From the NCBI RefSeq assembly GCF_001742285.1, contig NZ_MIEK01000014.1, forward strand, positions 1 to 64,000: a stretch of 64,000 bases of DNA. Reading direction: 5' to 3'. The notes beneath the pieces were generated by a model. It saw only the letters and a list, made by a program, of their open reading frames with translations. It was not told the origin of the DNA and ran no database searches. Shown one piece after another: positions 25,880-36,603 of the stretch. A program made the translations under genes and the position numbers. Source of the stretch: Enterococcus rivorum (lineage in GTDB: Bacteria > Bacillota > Bacilli > Lactobacillales > Enterococcaceae). Within the stretch, counting starts at the first letter, position 1. Every line of letters starts with the position of its first letter.

Positions 25880-28452
25880 TGCCACAAAAAACTAAAAATA
25901 CACCCATGATGGAACAATATTTATCGATTAAAGCACAGTATCCAGATGCTTTTCTCTTTTATCGTCTAGGTGATTTTTATGAACTTTTCCATGAGGATGC
26001 AAATCAAGCAGCACAAATTCTTGAACTAACCTTAACAAGCCGTAACCGCAATGCGGATGAACCAATTCCGATGTGTGGAGTGCCGCATCATGCAGCTCAG
26101 GGATACATTGATACATTAATTGAAAAAGGCTATAAAGTGGCGATTTGTGAACAGGTAGAAGATCCTAAAACGACTAAAGGAATGGTTAAAAGAGAAGTCG
26201 TTCAGCTTGTAACACCGGGCACTGTAATGAATAGTAAAGGTCTAGAAGCAAAAGACAATAACTATTTGACTGCTGTAGTAGAAGAACAGGGGCGTTTTGG
26301 CTTTGCTTATGCAGATCTTAGTACAGGTGAACTAAAAGTGGCAATTTTATCCGATGAAGATGGTGTTATCAACGAAGCTTCTGCTCTACAAACCAAAGAA
26401 ATGGTTTTAGGAAGCTCATTGTCAGAAGGGTTAAAGAAGACACTCCAAGACCGTTTAAATGTTATTTTTTCTGAACAACAATCCGCAGAGGAGAACGCTG
26501 AATTTAGTTTTTTAACAAGTGAATTGACTGATTCTTTGGAAATTGATGTAACAGGTAAATTACTAACATACTTAGCGGTGACACAAAAGCGTGGCTTATC
26601 CCATATTCAAAAAGCAGTAGAGTACCAACCAGATCATTTTTTGAAGATGGATCATTATTCAAAGTTCAACTTAGAATTAAGCCAGTCTATTCGTACGGGA
26701 CAGAAAAAAGGGACACTGCTTTGGTTACTAGATGAGACGAAAACCGCAATGGGCGGTCGCTTGTTGAAGCAATGGTTAGATCGTCCGTTGATTCAAGAAA
26801 AACAAATTTTTGCTCGACAAGAAATGGCTCAGTCTTTATTAAATGCTTATTTTGAAAGAGCTGATTTACAAGGTGCGTTAACAAAAGTCTATGATTTGGA
26901 GCGTTTAGCTGGTCGAGTTGCTTTTGGAAATGTGAATGGTCGAGATTTAATTCAGTTAAAAACTTCTTTAGAACAAGTCCCTCTAATTCGTGAATTAATT
27001 GTTGGAATCAATCAAGGGGAATGGAATGACTTACTGTTGGATCTAAATCCAGCGGAAGATTTAGTTGAACTAATTCATCGCGCTATCAATGAAGAAGCGC
27101 CTTTGCAAATAACAGAAGGGAATGTCATTAAAGACGATTATAATGACACGCTAGATGAGTATCGAAACGCGATGCGAAATGGGAAACAATGGTTGGCAGA
27201 GCTAGAAGCAAAAGAACGACAAGAAACAGGGATTAAAACCCTAAAAGTCGGATTTAATCGAGTGTTTGGTTATTATATTGAAGTAACGAAAGCCAATTTG
27301 GTCAATCTAGAAGAAGGAAAATACGAAAGAAAACAAACGCTGGCAAATGCGGAACGTTTTATCACGCCTGAACTAAAAGAAATGGAAACTTTAATCTTAG
27401 AAGCAGAAGAAAAATCAGTAGATTTAGAATATCAGCTATTTTTGGAAGTTCGTGAGGAAGTGAAGAAGAATATTGAACGACTGCAAAAATTGGCGAAAAC
27501 AATTAGTGCTGTGGATGTTCTTCAAGCTTTTGCGACCGTCAGCGAACGCTATCAATATGTTCGTCCAACACTTAAAAGTAATAGTAAAGAGTTGCATATT
27601 ACAGAAGGGCGTCATCCAGTCGTTGAAAAAGTGTTAGGACATCAGGAATACATTCCCAACAGTGTTCATATGAATAAAGACAATACGATTCTTTTAATTA
27701 CAGGTCCAAATATGTCAGGGAAAAGTACCTATATGCGTCAATTGGCTTTAACAGTTGTGATGGCTCAAATTGGTTGTTTTGTTCCAGCAGAATCTGCAGA
27801 ATTGCCTATCTTCGATCAGATTTTTACTAGAATTGGTGCCTCCGATGATTTGATTGCTGGCCAAAGTACGTTTATGGTAGAAATGATGGAAGCGAACCAA
27901 GCATTGCGTCATGCGACTCCGAATAGTTTGATTTTATTTGATGAATTAGGCCGTGGAACAGCGACGTATGACGGAATGGCCTTAGCCCAAGCGATTATTG
28001 AGTATATCCACCGAGAAGTTCGTGCGAAAACTCTTTTCTCTACTCACTATCACGAGTTAACCGTTTTAGATGAAGAGCTGAAAGGGTTGAAAAATGTTCA
28101 CGTCGGGGCTGTGGAAAAAGATGGAGAAGTAGTTTTCTTACACAAAATGATGGAGGGTCCAGCAGATAAGAGCTATGGGATTCATGTAGCGAAAATTGCA
28201 GGCTTACCGTTGCCATTATTGGAACGTGCAGCGACTATTTTGTCTGCTTTAGAAGCAGAAGGAAATGCTGTAACAGCAACGACGGTAGAGTATAAGGACG
28301 AGGTTAAAGAAGAGACAGAGCAATTATCCTTGTTTAGAGAAGTCTCTACAGACGAGTTAGGTGTTGTCGATACACTGAAAAAAATGAATTTATTAGAAAT
28401 GACACCAATGGATGCCTTGAATCTTTTATATGAATTACAAAAACGAATCTAA
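25879..28452 (+). CDS. mutS: DNA mismatch recognition protein MutS
   Basis: An 857-residue MutS. The N-terminal mismatch-binding domain begins [19 protein letters not shown] and includes the F-Y-E mismatch motif ([13 protein letters not shown]). Connector, lever and clamp domains follow. The ATPase has Walker [14 protein letters not shown] at about residue 611, the ST-motif region [14 protein letters not shown], and Walker [16 protein letters not shown]. The C-terminal helix-turn-helix dimer region ends [10 protein letters not shown]. It detects mismatches and recruits MutL. Length matches the family. The start is fixed by the one-base overlap with ricA. Confidence 0.98.
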   Translation: MPQKTKNTPMMEQYLSIKAQYPDAFLFYRLGDFYELFHEDANQAAQILELTLTSRNRNADEPIPMCGVPHHAAQGYIDTLIEKGYKVAICEQVEDPKTTKGMVKREVVQLVTPGTVMNSKGLEAKDNNYLTAVVEEQGRFGFAYADLSTGELKVAILSDEDGVINEASALQTKEMVLGSSLSEGLKKTLQDRLNVIFSEQQSAEENAEFSFLTSELTDSLEIDVTGKLLTYLAVTQKRGLSHIQKAVEYQPDHFLKMDHYSKFNLELSQSIRTGQKKGTLLWLLDETKTAMGGRLLKQWLDRPLIQEKQIFARQEMAQSLLNAYFERADLQGALTKVYDLERLAGRVAFGNVNGRDLIQLKTSLEQVPLIRELIVGINQGEWNDLLLDLNPAEDLVELIHRAINEEAPLQITEGNVIKDDYNDTLDEYRNAMRNGKQWLAELEAKERQETGIKTLKVGFNRVFGYYIEVTKANLVNLEEGKYERKQTLANAERFITPELKEMETLILEAEEKSVDLEYQLFLEVREEVKKNIERLQKLAKTISAVDVLQAFATVSERYQYVRPTLKSNSKELHITEGRHPVVEKVLGHQEYIPNSVHMNKDNTILLITGPNMSGKSTYMRQLALTVVMAQIGCFVPAESAELPIFDQIFTRIGASDDLIAGQSTFMVEMMEANQALRHATPNSLILFDELGRGTATYDGMALAQAIIEYIHREVRAKTLFSTHYHELTVLDEELKGLKNVHVGAVEKDGEVVFLHKMMEGPADKSYGIHVAKIAGLPLPLLERAATILSALEAEGNAVTATTVEYKDEVKEETEQLSLFREVSTDELGVVDTLKKMNLLEMTPMDALNLLYELQKRI

Positions 28453-28501
28453 ATTTATTGGAGCGGAGATTTAATTGAATAGGGCAACTGCGGAGGTTCA
28501 T

Positions 28502-28885
28502 GCTAAGCCGCATATAAAAAAACACCATTAGTGTTGTGTAGGCAATACTACCAGTAGTTGCTGCCAGTAAAAAATCGTGGAACCGCTCTGAGCCCAAAGT
28601 TCAGATCTCAGAGCTTCCAAGTTTCAAACATGGGCGAAATAAATGGCAAGCCCAAGTAATTCACATTGGCTTCTGTTCACAGTTACTGGCACTAACTGCT
28701 GATAGCCCCGCTGTTTCTTCCGAAGTGAAGGCTTTTTGAAAACGTGTTAAACGAAAGGCAGAAGTTTTGTTTAGTCTCTATTGCTTATGCAACACTTGTG
28801 AACAAATACGTTATAACAGAGATATGAGGTATGATAAGGTATCTTTTGAGTCGAAATTACTTATTTATTAATGTTGGTTTAGTAT
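28502..28885. repeat. Structured intergenic repeat, copy A (before mutL)
   Basis: This non-coding block shares a long colinear match with 32432-32875. It begins GCTAAG..CACATATAAAAA and ends TTTTGAGT..AAATTACTT..GGTTTAGTATAG. The best-kept core (about 28582-28665) can fold into two stems: GCTCTGAG/CTCAGAGC, and TGGGC ... GCCCA. No reading frame is conserved between the copies. It separates mutL from mutS by 480 bases, although they are usually adjacent. It may be a mobile intergenic repeat or a structured RNA. Confidence 0.65.
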
Positions 28886-28932
28886 AGTGTAAACTTGTTT
28901 CAGTTGTTCTCTTATGAAGGAGGTCGAAATCC

Positions 28933-31023
28933 ATGGGGAAAATACAAGAATTATCGGAGCAACTAGCCAATCAAATTGCCGCAGGTGAAGTTGTCGAGCG
29001 ACCAGCTTCTGTGGTCAAAGAGCTAGTAGAAAATGCGATTGATGCAGGGAGTACACAAATCGATATTTTCATAGAAGAAGCTGGATTGAAAACAATTCAA
29101 GTGATTGATAATGGTGAAGGAATCGTTAAAGAAGATGTTTTAAGTGCATTTAAGCGTCATGCTACCAGTAAGATTCATACAAGAGACGATCTATTCAGAA
29201 TTCGTAGTTTAGGTTTTCGAGGGGAGGCATTACCGAGTATTGCTTCAGTTTCAGAAGTAACGATTGAGACTGCAAATATGGAGGAATCTGAAGGAAGTTT
29301 TGTTCGTATGAAAGGCGGCAAGGTGGAAGAACACCGTCCATCTGCTTTAAGAAAAGGAACAAAAATTACGATTGAGAATTTATTTTTTAATACACCCGCT
29401 CGTTTGAAATACGTAAAAACGATTCAAACAGAATTGGCAAACGTTGGCGATATAGTGAATCGTTTAGCTTTAAGTCATCCGGCGATTGCGTTCCGTCTTG
29501 TTCATGATGGGAATAAAATGATGAACACAACTGGAAATGGAGAGTTGAAACAGACGATTGCTGGAATTTATGGGATTAGTACAGCCAAAAAAATGGTGAA
29601 AATTGCTTCTGAAGATTTGGATTTTTCTTTAACTGGATATGTTTCGTTACCAGAAGTGACCCGAGCTAGTCGTAATTATTTATCTACGATTATCAACGGA
29701 CGCTATATCAAAAATTTTGCTTTAAACAAGGCGATTGTCGATGGCTATGGCTCTAAACTAATGGTTGGACGTTTTCCAATTGCTGTTTTAGAGGTTAAAA
29801 TGGACCCGCTTTTAGTAGATGTAAATGTTCATCCTACCAAACAAGAAGTACGTTTAAGTAAAGAAAAAGAGCTAATGCAATTAATCAGTCAAGCGATTCG
29901 GGATGCTTTGAGTCAGGAACAGCTAATTCCTAATGCAGCAGACAATTTAGGTTTTAAGAGAAAAGTAGAACAGCCTAAAGTCGAGCAGATGGAGATTCCT
30001 TTAAACGAACAGGCCGAGACTGAAAGTTCAGTTGGAACGCCGGGCAGTTTAAGTTATGATGCAGCGAGTGGTAGTTTTTTTGTTCGTAAAGACCCAGCAG
30101 AGCAGTCTGTAGAAGTAGCGTCAGGTGTTGCAGAGCCAGCTATAACAGAATCTACTGCCTCTCAAGAACCTATTATAGCCGAGACGGATGAAGTGTTTAA
30201 TGAGTTCATACCAAAAGAAGTAGTGGTTGGAGAATCGATGGTCGAAACGCCGGTTTCTGGGTTGGAAACATTTGTAGAAGTTAAAGAGGATGCCGAGGAA
30301 AATCAAAGAGTTGCTTTTTCAGAGAATTCTTCTTTTGAAAATGAACAAAAGAATCATCCAGAATTTGACTTCTCTTCTGAAGGAGCTTTAAATCGAACAA
30401 TTGAAAAGCTGGAACGGGAACAAACCAAAGCAAGATTTCCTGAATTAGAGTATTTCGGACAGATGCACGGGACATACCTTTTTGCTCAAAGTAAAGAAGG
30501 GCTATATATTGTGGATCAACATGCCGCTCAAGAGCGGATTAAATATGAATATTTCCGAGAAAAAATTGGCGAAGTAACTAATGATTTACAGGAACTTTTA
30601 GTACCGATTGTGATTGATTATCCTAATAGTGATGCGTTAAAAATCAAAGAGTACAGAGAAACATTAGCTGAAGTAGGCATTCATTTGGAAGATTTTGGTC
30701 AAAATAGCTTTATTATTCGAGCCCATCCAACCTGGTATCCTGCTGGGGAAGAAGAGAATATTATTCGAGAAATGATTGATATGGTGTTAACTACTGGCAA
30801 AGTGAGTGTGAAAAAATTCCGAGAAGCAACAGCGATTATGATGAGCTGCAAAGGTTCTATTAAAGCGAATCACTATTTAAATGAGCAGCAAGCGAGAGTT
30901 TTATTAAAAGATTTAGAAACCTGTGAAAATCCTTTTAATTGTCCTCATGGTCGTCCAGTTTTGATTCATTTTACTAATTCTGATATGGAAAAAATGTTTA
31001 AGCGAATTCAAGACCCTCATTAA
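28933..31023 (+). CDS. mutL: DNA mismatch repair protein MutL
   Basis: A 696-residue MutL. The N-terminal GHKL ATPase has [25 protein letters not shown] and [13 protein letters not shown] transducer domain follows to about residue 330, then an acidic Pro/Glu/Val-rich linker to about residue 495. The C-terminal endonuclease/dimer domain carries [12 protein letters not shown] (the DQHA-x2-E-x4-E nuclease motif), [14 protein letters not shown] and CPHGRP. These make it a nicking MutL, as expected in bacteria lacking MutH. The ATG follows GAAGGAGG. Only the linker is unusual in length, which is normal variation. Confidence 0.97.
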   Translation: MGKIQELSEQLANQIAAGEVVERPASVVKELVENAIDAGSTQIDIFIEEAGLKTIQVIDNGEGIVKEDVLSAFKRHATSKIHTRDDLFRIRSLGFRGEALPSIASVSEVTIETANMEESEGSFVRMKGGKVEEHRPSALRKGTKITIENLFFNTPARLKYVKTIQTELANVGDIVNRLALSHPAIAFRLVHDGNKMMNTTGNGELKQTIAGIYGISTAKKMVKIASEDLDFSLTGYVSLPEVTRASRNYLSTIINGRYIKNFALNKAIVDGYGSKLMVGRFPIAVLEVKMDPLLVDVNVHPTKQEVRLSKEKELMQLISQAIRDALSQEQLIPNAADNLGFKRKVEQPKVEQMEIPLNEQAETESSVGTPGSLSYDAASGSFFVRKDPAEQSVEVASGVAEPAITESTASQEPIIAETDEVFNEFIPKEVVVGESMVETPVSGLETFVEVKEDAEENQRVAFSENSSFENEQKNHPEFDFSSEGALNRTIEKLEREQTKARFPELEYFGQMHGTYLFAQSKEGLYIVDQHAAQERIKYEYFREKIGEVTNDLQELLVPIVIDYPNSDALKIKEYRETLAEVGIHLEDFGQNSFIIRAHPTWYPAGEEENIIREMIDMVLTTGKVSVKKFREATAIMMSCKGSIKANHYLNEQQARVLLKDLETCENPFNCPHGRPVLIHFTNSDMEKMFKRIQDPH

Positions 31024-31077
31024 TTTATGAGTGTAGAAAGATAATATTTATTTTGTTAGAGAAAGAAGGAGTCACAT

Positions 31078-31632
31078 ATGGCTGTTATCCTGGCATCGCA
31101 ATCTCCCCGGAGAAAAGAATTGCTGCAACGAATTGTTCCAGAGTTTGAAGTAGTACCAGCAGATATTGATGAAGAAGTCAGAGGTTTTATCACTCCAATG
31201 GATTATGTTTTAACGATGGCGACAAAAAAAGCAAAGCATATTGCAGCGAAATATCCTAATGATTTAGTGATTGGCTGTGATACGATTGTTGCTGTTAATA
31301 ACGAAATTTTAGGGAAACCAGCTTCACGGGATGAAGCATTTAAAATGTTGAAAAAACTAAGTGGTAAAAAACATGAGGTATACACGAGCGTAGTATTGTT
31401 AAAAGAGGATCAAGAATCTTCTGCAACTGTTCCAGCAACTGTAGAATTCTACCAATTGAGTGATGAGGAAATCAACCATTATTTAGATACAGAAGAATAT
31501 GCAGATAAAGCTGGGGCGTATGGAATTCAAGGTCAAGGAGCCCTACTTGTAAAGGGGATTCATGGCGATTATTATACTATTATGGGTTTGCCGATTGCCC
31601 AATTAAGTCGAATGATTGCGACGTTTAAATAA
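31078..31632 (+). CDS. maf: Maf-family nucleotide pyrophosphatase
   Basis: A 184-residue Maf protein: N-terminal [12 protein letters not shown], catalytic-site [29 protein letters not shown], and the C-terminal [22 protein letters not shown]. Maf proteins hydrolyse canonical and modified dTTP/UTP-type nucleotides to monophosphates, and overexpression affects septation. Good AAGGAG ribosome site. It follows mutL by 54 bases and may be cotranscribed, which would place nucleotide clean-up with mismatch repair. Confidence 0.93.
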   Translation: MAVILASQSPRRKELLQRIVPEFEVVPADIDEEVRGFITPMDYVLTMATKKAKHIAAKYPNDLVIGCDTIVAVNNEILGKPASRDEAFKMLKKLSGKKHEVYTSVVLLKEDQESSATVPATVEFYQLSDEEINHYLDTEEYADKAGAYGIQGQGALLVKGIHGDYYTIMGLPIAQLSRMIATFK

Positions 31633-31654
31633 AAGGACTGTGAGGAGTAACAGA

Positions 31655-32146
31655 ATGAAGTGTTCAGAAACAAGAGCGATACAAACGCATATCGTAACCT
31701 ATCCGTATTTAAATTTTCATGAAACGTTGTTTGGAGGTCAGTTAATGGCTTGGCTAGATGAAACGGCGGGAATTTCTGCCACTCGTTTAGCAAGAGAAGC
31801 TATTTTTACGGCTTCTGTAGATCATTTGGATTTTTTAGCTCCTTTACGAGCGAATCATTCTGCTTGTATTGATGCTTTTGTTTCAGGTGTGGGAACACGT
31901 TCAATGGAGGTTTTTGCCAAAGTGATTGGCGAGGATTTGTTTACAGGGGAGCGCTATCTAGCAGGTACTTGTTTTATGACGTTTGTTGTTCCTAGCAAGC
32001 AGCATTTGCCAGCTGTGGAACCAGAAACAGAGGAAGAACGATTTGTTTGTGAAGGCTACGAAAAAAGAAAACAGATCCGCTTGTCAAAACGTCAAGAAAG
32101 CATTGAGTTTGCTAATAAGATTGCTACGGATATTCCGTGGACGTAG
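31655..32146 (+). CDS. Acyl-CoA thioesterase, hotdog fold
   Basis: A 163-residue hotdog-fold thioesterase. The YciA/BFIT-type signature is FHETLFGGQLMAWLDETAGISATRLA, in which the Gly-Gly and Asp line the active site; VDHLDFLAPLR and MEVFAKVIGEDLFTGERYLAGTCFMTFV follow. It hydrolyses acyl-CoAs, but the substrate length cannot be read from sequence. The ATG at 31655 follows GAGGAG at correct spacing; an upstream frame extension overlaps maf and lacks a site. It starts 22 bases after maf, suggesting one operon. Confidence 0.88.
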   Translation: MKCSETRAIQTHIVTYPYLNFHETLFGGQLMAWLDETAGISATRLAREAIFTASVDHLDFLAPLRANHSACIDAFVSGVGTRSMEVFAKVIGEDLFTGERYLAGTCFMTFVVPSKQHLPAVEPETEEERFVCEGYEKRKQIRLSKRQESIEFANKIATDIPWT

Positions 32147-32181
32147 ATTGGAAATCGATTGATAAATAAAGGAGAGTTGTT

Positions 32182-32403
32182 TTGTCAAAAAAATGGCAGA
32201 CATTTACGATTAAATATCCGTACTTTAGTATTTTAGTAGTAGCGATTGTTGCGAGTTGTATTGGAATTGCCGTTGAGTACTTAGTAAATCGGGATTTTTT
32301 AAGTGGTGGTTTTTGGGTAACCTTCATTTCTATTTTAGGACAATGGGCAATTGTTAGAAAACGAATAACCAAAAATCGAAAAAAAGAAAAGTCTGGAAAA
32401 TAA
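32182..32403 (+). CDS. Small two-helix membrane protein
   Basis: A 73-residue protein with a short basic N-terminus, helices at about residues 16-33 and 43-58, and a very basic tail (KRITKNRKKEKSGK). The start is TTG with AAAGGAGAG at good spacing. I do not recognise the family and no function is suggested. It is the last gene before the second intergenic repeat. Confidence 0.6.
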   Translation: MSKKWQTFTIKYPYFSILVVAIVASCIGIAVEYLVNRDFLSGGFWVTFISILGQWAIVRKRITKNRKKEKSGK

Positions 32404-32431
32404 CTTTTCGAATGATATCTAAGATTACTAC

Positions 32432-32875
32432 GCTAAGTCACATATAAAAACAAGTGCTATTAGTCTTGGATAAACTAGATTAGACTATTCTAATCTTTCA
32501 ATTAAAAAGGGCGACAAGGCTCTACTATGGACAGTTATTGCGAGTGAAAAAACCGCGGAGCCGCTCTGAGCCCAAAAATCAGGTCTCAGAGCTTCCATGC
32601 TTCAAACTTGGGCTAAATAAGTAACAAGCCCAAGGAATTCAGATTTTATTTTGGTCACGATTACTGTCACCAACTTCTGGTAGCTTCACTGTTTCTTTGG
32701 AAGCAATCCTTTTTGAAAATGGGTTAAACTAGGGGAAGAAACTTTGTTTCGTCTCTTTTTTTTATGCACCAATAGTGGACAAGTACGCTATAACCAATAC
32801 TTGACTTATAAGTAAGATATCTTTTGAGTAAAAATTACTTCGTTGTTTATAAATTTCTGTGGTTTAGTATAGAAT
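32432..32875. repeat. Structured intergenic repeat, copy B (before msrB)
   Basis: This is the second copy of the block described at 28502. The kept core is at about 32571-32645 (CGCTCTGAGCCCAAA, TCTCAGAGCTTCCA, TTGGGC ... GCCCAAG). It is about 60 bases longer in its left half, with an extra AGATTAGACTATTCTAATCT hairpin. It ends with the same GTGGTTTAGTATAG about 110 bases before msrB. The stretch 32404-32990 has no gene. Confidence 0.65.
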
Positions 32876-32990
32876 CCAAATGAGCTATTTTTTATATGGA
32901 CTGTTACGTCAAAGCCAAGTCAAATTCATATTGTTTTATTCGTTCAAATGCTATGATAAAGTCAAAATCATAGTAAGGATGTGAGGCATT

Positions 32991-33434
32991 ATGGAAAAGC
33001 TATCAAAAGAAGAACTGAAAAAGAAATTAACGCCTATTCAATATGAGGTAACGCAAGAAAACGGGACAGAGCGTCCATTTACAGGGGAGTATGATGATTT
33101 TTATCAAGAAGGTATCTATGTTGATGTGGTTAGTGGCGAACCGCTGTTCAGTTCGCAAGACAAGTATGATGCTGGTTGTGGTTGGCCTGCTTTTAGTCAG
33201 CCAATTAAGAAACGAGGGGTAAAAGAAAAAGCTGATTTTTCCCATGGGATGCATCGTGTTGAAGTGCGCAGTAAAGAAGGCGATTCACATTTAGGACATG
33301 TGTTTAATGATGGGCCTCAAGAGCAAGGTGGGTTACGTTATTGTATCAATGCAGCGGCACTAAAGTTTATCCCTTTAGCGGATTTGGAAAAAGAAGGCTA
33401 TGGGGAGTATAAAAAGCTGTTTGATTTAAAATAA
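32991..33434 (+). CDS. msrB: Peptide-methionine (R)-S-oxide reductase MsrB
   Basis: A 147-residue MsrB. Family motifs are [50 protein letters not shown] and the catalytic GGLRYCIN with Cys118. The two CxxC zinc motifs of many MsrB proteins are absent; only Cys63 and Cys118 are present, so this is the zinc-free form, with Cys63 the possible resolving residue. It repairs oxidised methionine in proteins. The ATG follows AAGGATGTGAGG. It is a single-gene unit with its own terminator. Confidence 0.95.
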   Translation: MEKLSKEELKKKLTPIQYEVTQENGTERPFTGEYDDFYQEGIYVDVVSGEPLFSSQDKYDAGCGWPAFSQPIKKRGVKEKADFSHGMHRVEVRSKEGDSHLGHVFNDGPQEQGGLRYCINAAALKFIPLADLEKEGYGEYKKLFDLK

Positions 33435-33459
33435 TTGTAAGCTATTTATTCAAATATAA

Positions 33460-33501
33460 AGCGAATGAAAACTAAGCTGATAGTTTTCATTCGCTTTTTT
33501 T
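33460..33501 (+). terminator. Terminator of msrB
   Basis: A strong stem, AGCGAATGAAAACT / AGTTTTCATTCGCT, followed by TTTTTT. Confidence 0.9.
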
Positions 33502-33640
33502 AGATAAATAAGGTTTTACATTTTGAAAGTGAGAAATTTATATGGCGAATCACTAGTAAAAACTCTCTTCTTTGATTGATTCTAATTATGATGAGTCTAC
33601 AAAATCTTATGCTGGCAAAGCAGTTAGACCGTTTTAACGT

Positions 33641-33669
33641 TTGCAATTGCGGTGTGTTTTTAGTATTAT
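33641..33669 (+). promoter_or_regulatory. Sigma-A promoter of the OppA-like gene
   Basis: TTGCAA, 17 bases, TATTAT. It is 60 bases before the start codon, with no other candidate in the spacer. Confidence 0.65.
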
Positions 33670-33728
33670 AAAATCAATAGTAAAATGGTAATATCGTTAG
33701 TCGGGGATTAGAAAATGAAGGTGGAGTG

Positions 33729-35411
33729 ATGAGTAAAATGAAAAAGAAAAAAGTATTTGGGCTATTATTGTTGGCATCATTTATGCTAGTAGCTTGTGGA
33801 AGTGGCGGCAAAACAGCCACAAATGAGAGCGAATTAAAAGGAAAAGACTCTGAGCAACTCTCTAGTAATCAGGTATTCAACCTAGTGGTTCAGCAGGAAA
33901 TGCCAAGTGCCGATTTGTCTTTGGCAACAGATACAATCAGTTTTTCCGCTTTAAACAATGTTTATGAAGGACTTTATCGTCTAGATAAAAATACTAAACC
34001 AGCAGCTGCTGGAGCGGCTGAAATGGCTGAGATTAGTGAAGATGGTCTAACCTATAAGCTAAAGTTAAGGAAAGATGCGAAGTGGTCAAACGGGGACCCC
34101 GTAGTTGCAGAAAATTATGTATTTGGTTGGCAGAGAACAGCAAATCCTAAAACAGGCGGAGAATATGCTTATCTTTTTGAATTAGTGAAAAATGGGGCAG
34201 CGGTTGTTTCAGGAGACAAACCAGTAGAAGAGTTGGGAATTAAGGCAATTAATGAATATGAACTAGAAATCACTTTAGAAAAAATCACCCCATATTTTGA
34301 TTACTTATTAGCGTTCCCATCTTTCTTCCCGCAAAACAAGAAAATTGTTGAAGAAATGGGGAAAGATTACGCAACCAGCAGTGAAAAATCAGTTTATAAT
34401 GGTCCGTTTGTTTTAGAGAATTTTGATGGACCAGGAACGGACACGAATTGGACTTATACAAAGAACGATCAGTATTGGGACAAAGATACTGTAAAATTAC
34501 AAACAATCAATAATGACGTGGTAAAAGAGGCACCAACCGCGTTAAATCTTTTCCAAGATGGGCAAGCTGATGATGTGATGTTGACTGGTGAGTTGGCTCA
34601 GCAAATGGCAAATGATCCGGAGTTAGTTATTGAAAAAGATGGTCGTACAGTATATTTAGAATTCAATCAAATTAAAGAGGACTCTCCATTTAGAAATGCC
34701 AATTTACGTAAAGCTATTTCTTATGCAATTGATAGAGAAGCTGTTGTAAATCAAATTTTAGGTGATGGATCTATCGAATCAAAAGGATTAGTTCCGCAAG
34801 GCTTAGCTTCTTCACCAGAGGGGAACAAAGACTTTACTGAAGAAAGTAAAGTAAAACTGTCATACAATGTGGAGAAAGCAAAAGAATACTGGGATAAGGC
34901 GAAAAAAGAATTAGGGATTACAACGTTCAAAGCAGATATTATTGCAGCAGACACGGACTCAAACAAAAAAATTCTAGAGTATTTACAGGGTGCATTGAAA
35001 GAGAATTTAGCTGGTTTTGAAATGACAGTTAGTCCAGTACCATTTTCTGTTCGCCTAGATCGCGAATCGCGTGGTGACTTTGAGATAACCTTAAGTGGTT
35101 GGGGTGCTGACTATGCAGACCCAAGTAGTTTCTTAGATTTGTTTATTACAGGAAATGCATATAATAGAGGGAAATATTCGAATAAAAAATATGATGAAGT
35201 TGTGAAATCGTCAAATACGACGAATGCAGGGAATCCAGAAAAACGTTGGCAAGATATGCTTAGTGCTGAAGACATCATTATAGAAGACATTGGTATTGCT
35301 CCAATCTATCAAAAATCAGAAGCACATATGCGGAACAAAAAAGTTAAAGGTGTTGTTGCGCATGCTGCGGGAGCACGTTTTGATTATAAGTGGACGTATA
35401 TTTCTGAATAA
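33729..35411 (+). CDS. Oligopeptide-binding lipoprotein (OppA-like)
   Basis: A 560-residue extracellular solute-binding protein of family 5. The lipobox LLLASFMLVACGSGG is at about residues 13-27, with the lipidated Cys before GSGG. Then come NLVVQQEMPSADLSLATDTISFSALNNVYEGLYRLD, the family signature LRKDAKWSNGDPVVAENYVFGWQRT, and the C-terminal SGWGADYADPSSFLDLF. It binds oligopeptides outside the membrane. No opp permease or ATPase is encoded nearby, so it must use subunits encoded elsewhere. In enterococci such lone binding proteins can import peptide pheromones, which is of interest given the peptide genes further on, though that link is speculative. Confidence 0.92.
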   Translation: MSKMKKKKVFGLLLLASFMLVACGSGGKTATNESELKGKDSEQLSSNQVFNLVVQQEMPSADLSLATDTISFSALNNVYEGLYRLDKNTKPAAAGAAEMAEISEDGLTYKLKLRKDAKWSNGDPVVAENYVFGWQRTANPKTGGEYAYLFELVKNGAAVVSGDKPVEELGIKAINEYELEITLEKITPYFDYLLAFPSFFPQNKKIVEEMGKDYATSSEKSVYNGPFVLENFDGPGTDTNWTYTKNDQYWDKDTVKLQTINNDVVKEAPTALNLFQDGQADDVMLTGELAQQMANDPELVIEKDGRTVYLEFNQIKEDSPFRNANLRKAISYAIDREAVVNQILGDGSIESKGLVPQGLASSPEGNKDFTEESKVKLSYNVEKAKEYWDKAKKELGITTFKADIIAADTDSNKKILEYLQGALKENLAGFEMTVSPVPFSVRLDRESRGDFEITLSGWGADYADPSSFLDLFITGNAYNRGKYSNKKYDEVVKSSNTTNAGNPEKRWQDMLSAEDIIIEDIGIAPIYQKSEAHMRNKKVKGVVAHAAGARFDYKWTYISE

Positions 35412-35447
35412 GTAAGAAAATTTTCGTTGATTTTAATAGATAATAAA

Positions 35448-35512
35448 GACATTTTTACACTGGTTTGGTGTTGCATTTAACATCTTTCTAGTTGTAAGGG
35501 TGTCTTTTTTTA
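35448..35512 (+). terminator. Terminator of the OppA-like gene
   Basis: AGACATTTTTACA pairs imperfectly with TGTAAGGGTGTCT, followed by seven T residues. Confidence 0.6.
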
Positions 35513-35513
35513 A

Positions 35514-35556
35514 GACAAGTGCTGCAAAATCCGTAGGAGACTATGCAGCACTTGTC
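35514..35556. other. Perfect 13-base inverted repeat
   Basis: GACAAGTGCTGCA ... TGCAGCACTTGTC with a 17-base loop lies directly after the terminator, 200 bases from the recombinase gene. No T-run follows. It could be a recombination site, an operator or an mRNA structure. The remainder of 35557-35756 has no gene. Confidence 0.5.
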
Positions 35557-35756
35557 GGTTTATAAAACCCACAATAATTCGATGAACTATCATTACTAGA
35601 GTATTGGTATTTAAACTTGTGTTGAGAAACAATCGAGTGCAACTGCAAAGATTTTCATGTGTTTGTCAGGTGTATTTTTTATGTATAAGTCTGATAAAAA
35701 TAAAAGTCTAAATTTATCTAAGTTGTTGTGAGCTTTTCTGGTGCCTTTTTTACGTC

Positions 35757-36359
35757 TTAACTACCATGTTTACTAGTGTTTGAGACTAACTCTTTAGGCT
35801 TATTTAAAAGGTTGTGCTTTCTAATATGGTTATAAACAGTAGGGACAGAAATGTTACATTTTTTGGCTATTTCCGGAACTGATAGGTTGGAACTACAATA
35901 AAGCTTTAATGCTTTTTCCACTTCTTTTGTTCGAGGCGGACGACCTAGTTGTTGTCCATTTTCCTTAGCTGCAGTCAATCCTGCGATAACTCTCTCTCGA
36001 ATCAACTCAGCCTCCATTTCAGCAAAAGCTCCCATAACGGTAAAAAAGAATCGTCCCATAGGTGTTGTAGTATCAATGTTATTTTGTATACTGACAAAAT
36101 GAATATTTTTCCGATCAAATTCTTCTAACAGAGTTAATAATTGTTTTGTTCCTCTTGAAAGTCGGTCTAGTTTGAAAATAACCAAGGTATCTCCCGATTT
36201 CAAATGAGCCAAAGCTTTATTTAATTCACTTCTAGATTTTTTTCGTCCACTTTCATATTCTTTATAAATGACATCTACACCATATTGTTCTAGTGCTCGT
36301 TGCTGAGAATCGAATTTTTGTTGATGTGTACTAACGCGCATATAACCAATTGTTGCCAA
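35757..36359 (-). CDS. Serine recombinase (resolvase/invertase family), left flank
   Basis: A 200-residue small serine recombinase. The nucleophile is Ser10 in IGYMRVSTHQQ. The catalytic-domain motifs are FKLDRLSRGTKQLL and PMGRFFFTVMGAFAEMEAELIRERVIAGL. A C-terminal Hin-like HTH follows (LSVPEIAKKCNISVPTVYNHI). It is roughly 60 percent identical to the recombinase at 53228, and the two face away from each other around the SipW/lanthipeptide island. Such enzymes are resolvases of transposons or plasmids, or DNA invertases; which one applies cannot be told. Nearby site pairs are not obvious. Confidence 0.9.
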   Translation of the reverse strand: MATIGYMRVSTHQQKFDSQQRALEQYGVDVIYKEYESGRKKSRSELNKALAHLKSGDTLVIFKLDRLSRGTKQLLTLLEEFDRKNIHFVSIQNNIDTTTPMGRFFFTVMGAFAEMEAELIRERVIAGLTAAKENGQQLGRPPRTKEVEKALKLYCSSNLSVPEIAKKCNISVPTVYNHIRKHNLLNKPKELVSNTSKHGS

Positions 36360-36603
36360 TTTTTACTCACTCCTAAAATTTTTTATTTGAAAATAAAACG
36401 TCAAAATCTGCTTTGTCACTTAAGCTGGTTTTCTTTTGTATAACATTCATTTTTAACAAAATACATAACAACTATTCCCTCCTTAGAATTAGATAGGTTA
36501 GAAGAACTTCTTGACTTCTAATATATTCTATAATAAACTAATGATTTTTATACAAAGAAAAACGACGATATTTCACTTTAAGAAGATTTAGAAAAGATAC
36601 GAC

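Noticed and set aside
28502..28885. Riboswitch or T-box upstream of mutL
   Set aside because: I could not find a T-box sequence, a known aptamer core or a terminator directly before mutL. The block recurs before msrB, so I describe it as a repeat or possible RNA instead.
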